DNA of 19,711 nucleotides, from the NCBI GenBank assembly GCA_002310055.1, contig DBXS01000032.1:31313-51023 (forward strand). Direction: 5' to 3'. This DNA comes from Clostridiales bacterium UBA1206 (lineage in GTDB: Bacteria; Bacillota; Clostridia; Oscillospirales; CAG-382). Positions 14,964 to 19,711 of this stretch are shown one piece after another (within the stretch, counting starts at the first letter, position 1; the number at the start of each line of letters is the position of its first letter). A model generated the notes under the pieces. The model worked only from the letters and a program-made list of their open reading frames with translations. It did no database searches and was not told the DNA's origin. A program made the translations under genes and the position numbers.

Positions 14964-17900
14964 TCAGAAAAACGAAAGCTGGTCGCTTTCGGGCAGCGAG
15001 GCTAGGCACCCTTTTTCCTGAAGCAGGTCGACTATGGATCTGCCCACGCCCGGGCAGACGCGGAGCTCTTCCACGGTGGAAACGCCCGATTTCACCGCGT
15101 CGAATATGTTCTGCGCCACCGAGAGTCCCAGGCCGGATATGGCTATGAACGGCAGACGGATCCTGCCGTTTTCGGGCACGAACGACGACACCGAGGATTT
15201 CAGCACGTCCACCGGCAGGAAAGATATGCCGCGCGCGTACATTTCGTTGACTATCTGCATACAGTCGGCGGTGGCTTCTTCCTTTTGCGAAAGGTCGTTG
15301 CGCTTTTTGCATTCTTCAAGATACTGCATAAGCGAGGATTTGGGCTGCATCGCTATATCGTAATCGAACCCGTCGGGCCGCGCCGAAAAATACGTGGCGT
15401 AATATTCCACGGGCCTGAACACCTTGAACCACGCGAGCCTGAGCGCCGCCAGAACGTAGGCGGCGGCGTGCGCCTTGGGGAACATATACTTGATCTTGCG
15501 GCAGGAGGCGATATACCAGTCGGGCACTTCGTGTTCGTGCATTTCTGCTTCGAATTCCTCCGAAACGCCTTTGCCTTTGCGCACCGATTCCATTATCTTG
15601 AACGCCGACGAGGGCTCGAGCCCTTTCTGCAGCAAAGTGAGCATTATGGAATCGCGCGTGCCTATGATGGTGTCGATGGTGCAGGTGCCGTTTTTGATGA
15701 GTTCTTCGCCGTTGCCCAGCCAGATACCCGTGCCGTGCGAAAGGCCGGATATCTGCAGAAGGTCCGAAAAGTTCTTGGGCTTTGCCGTGAGCAGCATACC
15801 GCGCACGTACGGCGTGCCCATTTCGGGCAGTCCCAGCGTGCCGGTCTCGCACATTATCGATTCCGGCGTGACGCCGAGCGCCGCCGGCGACGTGAACAGC
15901 GAATACACCGTTTTGTCGTTGAGCGGGACGTCGCGCACGTCTATTCCCGTGTAATCTTCGAGTATTTTATACATCGTGGGCACGTCGTGGCCCAGCATAT
16001 CGAGCTTGAGTATGGTGTCGTGCAGGAATTCGAACGCGAAATGCGTGGTCACAACGCCGCTGGATTCTTTTTCGGCGGGGTGCTGCACGGGGGTGAAATC
16101 GTAGACTTCGTATTCCTTTGGCACGACTATGATCCCGCCGGGATGCTGACCGGTGGTGCGCTTTACGCCCACGCAGCCCGAAGAAAGGCGGTTTATTTCG
16201 GCTTTGGAAAGCGATATCCCTTTATCTTCCAGATACTTTTTGACGTAGCCGTACGCGGTCTTGAACGCGATGGTGCCGACGGTTCCGGCGCGGAAGATGT
16301 TTTCCTTGCCGAACAGTGTTTCGGTGTACTTATGCGCGTCGGACTGCACGTTGCCCGAAAAGTTGAGGTCTATATCCGGCGCCTTGTCGCCCTTGAAGCC
16401 GAGGAATGTCTCGAACGGTATGTCGTGCCCGTCGCAGACCATTTTGGTCCCGCATTTGGGGCAGTTCGCGTCGTCGAGATCGAATCCGCTGCCCACGCTG
16501 CCGTCGGTGAAGAATTCGCTGTAGCGGCAGTTGGGGCATCTGCGGTGAGGCGGGAGTGGGTTGACTTCCGAAATATCGGCGAGCATGGCGACGACCGACG
16601 AGCCGACCGACCCGCGCGAGCCCACCAGATATCCCTTGCTTTCGGAATTGGCGACGAGCTTGCGCGCTATGATGTACAAGACCGCGAAATGATGCTCGAT
16701 TATGGCGCCCAGCTCGCGGTCGAGCCGTTTCTGCACTATTTCGGGCAGCGGATCGCCGTACAGGCGGCGCGCTTTTTCGTTGCAGCACTGCACAAGCTCT
16801 TCTTCGGCGCCTTCGATGGAAGGCGGATAGGTCCCTTTGGGTATGGGGCGCACTCCTTCTTCTATCATATCCGCCACTTTGCGGGTGTTGGTCACCACGA
16901 CTTCGTATGCGCGGTCGCCGAGATACGCGAATTCTTTGAGCATCTCGTCGGTGGTCTTGAGATACATACCGGTGGTGCGGAAAGCGTCGGTGTATTTCTG
17001 CCCGTTCTTGAGCAGCTGACGGTATATCTCGTCGTCGGGGTCCATAAAGTGGACGTCGCCCGTGGCGACGCACGGCTTTTTCTGCTTATCGGCGATCTCG
17101 AGTATGCGCCTGTTTATGCGGTGCAGATCTTCCGCCGACGCGAGTTTGCCTTCATCAATGAGGAAGCCGTTGTTGCTGTCGGGCATTATTTCAAAGTAAT
17201 CGTAAAAATCGGCGGCTTTCATTATCTCGCCGTACGGGCGGTCTTCAAGCAGGAGCTGGAATATCTCGCCGGAAGCGCAGGCGGAGCCGACGATAAGCCC
17301 TTCGCGGTGCTGTTCGAGCACCGTTTTGGGTATGCGCGGATAGCGGTAATAGTAATCCAAATAGGAATACGAGACGAGCTTGTACAGATTTTTGAGCCCG
17401 GTCTTGTTCTTTACGAGTATGGTCGCGTGGTAGGGCTTAAGACGGCGCGGATCTGATTTTTCCGCCATTTCGTCGATCATCTGATTCACGGATTCGACTC
17501 CGTCGGGTTTCATCTTGGCGACCATGCATTCAAAGATGCGCGCGAGCATCTCGCAGTCGTCGGACGCGCGGTGATGGTTGAATACGCCCAGCTTGAAATA
17601 GTCGCGCAGACTGTCGAGTCGGTGCCGTTTGAGTTCGGGGTTGAGATGGCGCGAGACGGCGACGGTATCTATATATGGATTATCGAATTTAAGCTTGTTT
17701 TCTTCCGCAACGCGGCGGATGAAGCTGATATCGAAATTGGCGTTGTGCGCCACCAGCACGGTGTCGCCGGCAAAATCCAGAAATGCCTGCACCGCGTCGC
17801 GCTGCGAAGGCGCTCCCGAAACCATTTCGTCGGTGATGCCGGTGAGTTCGGTTATATTTTCGGGGATATGCGTTCCGGGGTCGACGAAAGTATCGAACTT

Positions 17901-19301
17901 TTCGGCGACGATACCGCCGCGGTATTTTACGGCGCCTATTTCGGTTATGGCGCAATGGATGGGCGAAAGCCCGGTGGTCTCTATATCGAACACGGTGAAC
18001 GTTCCTTCGGAAAAGCTCACGTCTTCGTGCCCTTCGAACCCGTATACCGCGCGCGCGGTGTCGTCGACAAGATACCCTTCTATGCCGTAGAGCGGCTTGA
18101 CCGGGGATTTGGATTTTTCGAGCGCGGTCATTATCTCGGGGAACGCCTGGACGTTGCCGTGGTCGGTCACGGCGATGGCAGGCATGCCCCATCGCGTGGC
18201 GGTCGCCACCACGGCTGCGGGGTCGCAGAGCGCGTCGTTTGCCGAAAGCGTCGTGTGCAGATGAAGCTCCACGCGCTTTTCGGGAGCGGTATCGGTCTTT
18301 AAGACCTGCTTTACCAGATACACGGTGCGCGCGCGCATAGAAAGCTCACCGTCGAAATCGTCGATCTTTGCGGTCCCGCAGATAAGCAGCGCGGCGTTTT
18401 CTTTGAGGTGCGGAGTGAGCTCGTCGCTCGCCTTGTCCACGCTCAGGCGGACATTGACCGAAGAATCGAGATCGGTCACGCCCAGCGTGTATTTGACAGA
18501 ACTGCCGTCGCGGCTTTCGCGCTCGTCTTTCATAAACATACGGCACAAAAACGCGCAGCGCCTGTTTTCGGCTATATCGCGTATCGGTATGAGCTTGGCG
18601 TTCGATTCGGAGCCGTAAACGAGCTTTTTATCGGAAATATCAAAAGTCAGCCGCCCGCTTCGCACTATGCCGTCTTCTATGTATTCCAGCGCTTCGCCTT
18701 CCACGGGTAAAAGCGAGCGGTTATCGCAGCCGACCGGCTTTTCTTTTTCAGCGGCGGCGGCGCGGGCGCGGTAGTCTTCCTGAGCGGACTTAATGAGTTC
18801 TTCCTCGCGGCCGTTATCGGGAGCACCCTCTTCGCTCGAGAACACGACCTTTATCTTTTCGCCGAAGCGCTTTTCTATGATCGTTTCGAAATACCCGACG
18901 AGGTCGGACATCAGTTCCACCATAAGACCTGCGCGCAGCGAAAAGACGAGCGAATCGCCGTAAAGTTCGGCGCTGTATTCGCCCAAAAAACCCTTGGGGT
19001 ACGCCTTGCCGTAATAGAGCTCCAGCGTGCGCACCAGCTCGGACGCGTACGATCTGTCGAACGCGCAATCCTTGAAGACCGGCATCAGATTGCATTCGTT
19101 GAGCGCGTAAGCTCCTTTTATGTCGTTTTCGATACCGTACAGGACGTCGGCGGATATGACGGTATCGAAGACGGCGTCGATGACCACGGACTTCTTTTCT
19201 TTGCTTATATTCGTTTTGAAGTCGATAAGATGTTCGAGCGCGGCAAACTCGCCCGGGTCGGGCGTGAAGCGCTTGAACATTTTAAGGAACGATTCTGTCA
19301 T
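14964..19301 (-). CDS. polC: DNA polymerase III alpha subunit, PolC type
   Basis: This is the main replicative polymerase of low-GC Firmicutes; it has built-in proofreading, and its 1445 aa is typical. Domain order: an N-terminal region; an OB fold near 215-330; a PHP domain beginning at VELHLHT (344-350) with TDHG (379-382); a DnaQ-like 3'-5' exonuclease inserted at about 436-600 (FDIETTGL 438-445, HNANFD 519-524, HRASDD 577-582); then the rest of PHP and the polymerase. Four zinc-type cysteines are C922, C925, C947 and C950. The polymerase carboxylates are in PDIDLNF (D976, D978). A helix-hairpin-helix lies near 1415-1432. The ATG at 19301 overlaps the ispG stop by 4 nt (ATGA). Confidence 0.97.
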   Translation of the reverse strand: MTESFLKMFKRFTPDPGEFAALEHLIDFKTNISKEKKSVVIDAVFDTVISADVLYGIENDIKGAYALNECNLMPVFKDCAFDRSYASELVRTLELYYGKAYPKGFLGEYSAELYGDSLVFSLRAGLMVELMSDLVGYFETIIEKRFGEKIKVVFSSEEGAPDNGREEELIKSAQEDYRARAAAAEKEKPVGCDNRSLLPVEGEALEYIEDGIVRSGRLTFDISDKKLVYGSESNAKLIPIRDIAENRRCAFLCRMFMKDERESRDGSSVKYTLGVTDLDSSVNVRLSVDKASDELTPHLKENAALLICGTAKIDDFDGELSMRARTVYLVKQVLKTDTAPEKRVELHLHTTLSANDALCDPAAVVATATRWGMPAIAVTDHGNVQAFPEIMTALEKSKSPVKPLYGIEGYLVDDTARAVYGFEGHEDVSFSEGTFTVFDIETTGLSPIHCAITEIGAVKYRGGIVAEKFDTFVDPGTHIPENITELTGITDEMVSGAPSQRDAVQAFLDFAGDTVLVAHNANFDISFIRRVAEENKLKFDNPYIDTVAVSRHLNPELKRHRLDSLRDYFKLGVFNHHRASDDCEMLARIFECMVAKMKPDGVESVNQMIDEMAEKSDPRRLKPYHATILVKNKTGLKNLYKLVSYSYLDYYYRYPRIPKTVLEQHREGLIVGSACASGEIFQLLLEDRPYGEIMKAADFYDYFEIMPDSNNGFLIDEGKLASAEDLHRINRRILEIADKQKKPCVATGDVHFMDPDDEIYRQLLKNGQKYTDAFRTTGMYLKTTDEMLKEFAYLGDRAYEVVVTNTRKVADMIEEGVRPIPKGTYPPSIEGAEEELVQCCNEKARRLYGDPLPEIVQKRLDRELGAIIEHHFAVLYIIARKLVANSESKGYLVGSRGSVGSSVVAMLADISEVNPLPPHRRCPNCRYSEFFTDGSVGSGFDLDDANCPKCGTKMVCDGHDIPFETFLGFKGDKAPDIDLNFSGNVQSDAHKYTETLFGKENIFRAGTVGTIAFKTAYGYVKKYLEDKGISLSKAEINRLSSGCVGVKRTTGQHPGGIIVVPKEYEVYDFTPVQHPAEKESSGVVTTHFAFEFLHDTILKLDMLGHDVPTMYKILEDYTGIDVRDVPLNDKTVYSLFTSPAALGVTPESIMCETGTLGLPEMGTPYVRGMLLTAKPKNFSDLLQISGLSHGTGIWLGNGEELIKNGTCTIDTIIGTRDSIMLTLLQKGLEPSSAFKIMESVRKGKGVSEEFEAEMHEHEVPDWYIASCRKIKYMFPKAHAAAYVLAALRLAWFKVFRPVEYYATYFSARPDGFDYDIAMQPKSSLMQYLEECKKRNDLSQKEEATADCMQIVNEMYARGISFLPVDVLKSSVSSFVPENGRIRLPFIAISGLGLSVAQNIFDAVKSGVSTVEELRVCPGVGRSIVDLLQEKGCLASLPESDQLSFF

Positions 19302-19711
19302 TTTACCATTTTCCTAACTTCTTCGAGCAATACCTGAACTATCTGATCCTGAGGGACTTTGCGCACGGGGACTCCCTTATAAAACAGCGTGCCTTCGTTT
19401 TTTCCGCCGGCTATGCCGATATCGGCGTCGGCGGCTTCGCCGGGCCCGTTGACAACGCAGCCCATAAGCGCGACTTTGATCGTTTTGTCTGTCTTTATTT
19501 TAGAAAGTTCCGCGTACGCTTTTCGGGACATTGGGATAAGATCTATCATCGTCCTGCCGCAGGTGGGGCAAGAAACGAATTCTATGTGCGGACGAAGGTC
19601 GAGCGCGTAAAGCAGTTCAAAGCCCGCTCTGACCTCTTTTACCACGTCGTCGCTCAGCGAAACGCGCAGCGTGTCGCCTATCCCGTCCAGAAGCAGCGCG
19701 CCGATCCCGGC
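19298..19711 (-). CDS. ispG: 4-hydroxy-3-methylbut-2-enyl-diphosphate synthase (IspG/GcpE), C-terminal part
   Basis: Only the last 137 residues are in the window; the reading frame stays open to its right edge, so the gene continues outside. IspG is the iron-sulfur enzyme of the penultimate MEP-pathway step. The visible part starts AGIGALLLDGIGDTLRVSLS, the family segment that ends its barrel. It then has the cluster cysteines CPTC (visible-part residues 48 and 51) and C85 in GCVVNGPGEA, whose Glu is the fourth ligand in known structures. It overlaps polC by 4 nt. In many Clostridia ispG and polC lie together downstream of dxr and rseP, so those may follow to the right. Confidence 0.95.
   Translation of the reverse strand, partial: AGIGALLLDGIGDTLRVSLSDDVVKEVRAGFELLYALDLRPHIEFVSCPTCGRTMIDLIPMSRKAYAELSKIKTDKTIKVALMGCVVNGPGEAADADIGIAGGKNEGTLFYKGVPVRKVPQDQIVQVLLEEVRKMVK

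Noticed and set aside
15285..17456. A 723-codon open frame on the plus strand opposite polC
   Set aside because: It lies wholly inside polC on the other strand. The translation is rich in Arg, His, Val and Phe with no recognisable domain, as expected for the antisense shadow of a GC-rich gene, and polC is certain.
1..19711. CRISPR arrays, phage defence islands, integrases or other mobile features
   Set aside because: No regularly spaced repeats, recombinase or defence-type proteins were seen. Every gap between genes is short (under about 250 bases) and is explained by promoters, tRNAs or terminators.

Overview
The window looks like an ordinary chromosomal segment from a GC-rich, spore-forming-lineage Firmicute (class Clostridia). 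The evidence is a PolC-type replicative polymerase, an AddAB rather than RecBCD recombination nuclease, DnaD- and DnaI-like primosome proteins, the sporulation protein SpoIIR, strong AGGAGG Shine-Dalgarno sites, SigA-type TTGACA/TATAAT promoters, and a secreted dockerin protein of the kind found in fibre-degrading clostridia. I cannot name the species. I see no insertion sequence, phage gene, CRISPR array or integrase.

Layout. (1) Positions 1-222, minus strand: a tRNA-Met then tRNA-Glu unit behind a near-perfect SigA promoter. (2) 269-861, minus: a small secreted protein with a type I dockerin and an Ig-like (Big_3-type) domain, with its own consensus promoter. (3) 956-5740, plus: a promoter divergent from the dockerin gene drives a tight run ddl - murI - DUF1934 - dnaD-like - dnaI/dnaC-like - rnhA. 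It makes the D-amino-acid parts of peptidoglycan and adds helicase-loading and RNA-primer-removal functions, and ends at a strong intrinsic terminator. (4) 5679-19711, minus: a collinear chain read right to left: ispG (5' end outside the window) - polC - PHP phosphatase - ispE - spoIIR - addB - addA - a 91-aa unknown gene. Most junctions are 4-26 nt gaps or ATGA-type overlaps, so most of it is probably co-transcribed. It combines two MEP isoprenoid enzymes with the replicative polymerase, a double-strand-break repair nuclease and a sporulation signal.

The two long transcription units converge at 5677/5679 with a single base between the stop codons. The terminator of the plus-strand unit therefore lies inside the coding sequence of the last minus-strand gene.

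I did not find an obviously new biological system. The items most worth a second look are the unknown 91-aa gene coupled to addA, the terminator embedded in it, the stand-alone dockerin/Ig-like secreted protein, the PHP phosphatase of uncertain substrate next to polC, the unusual catalytic motif of MurI, and a very basic segment in AddA.
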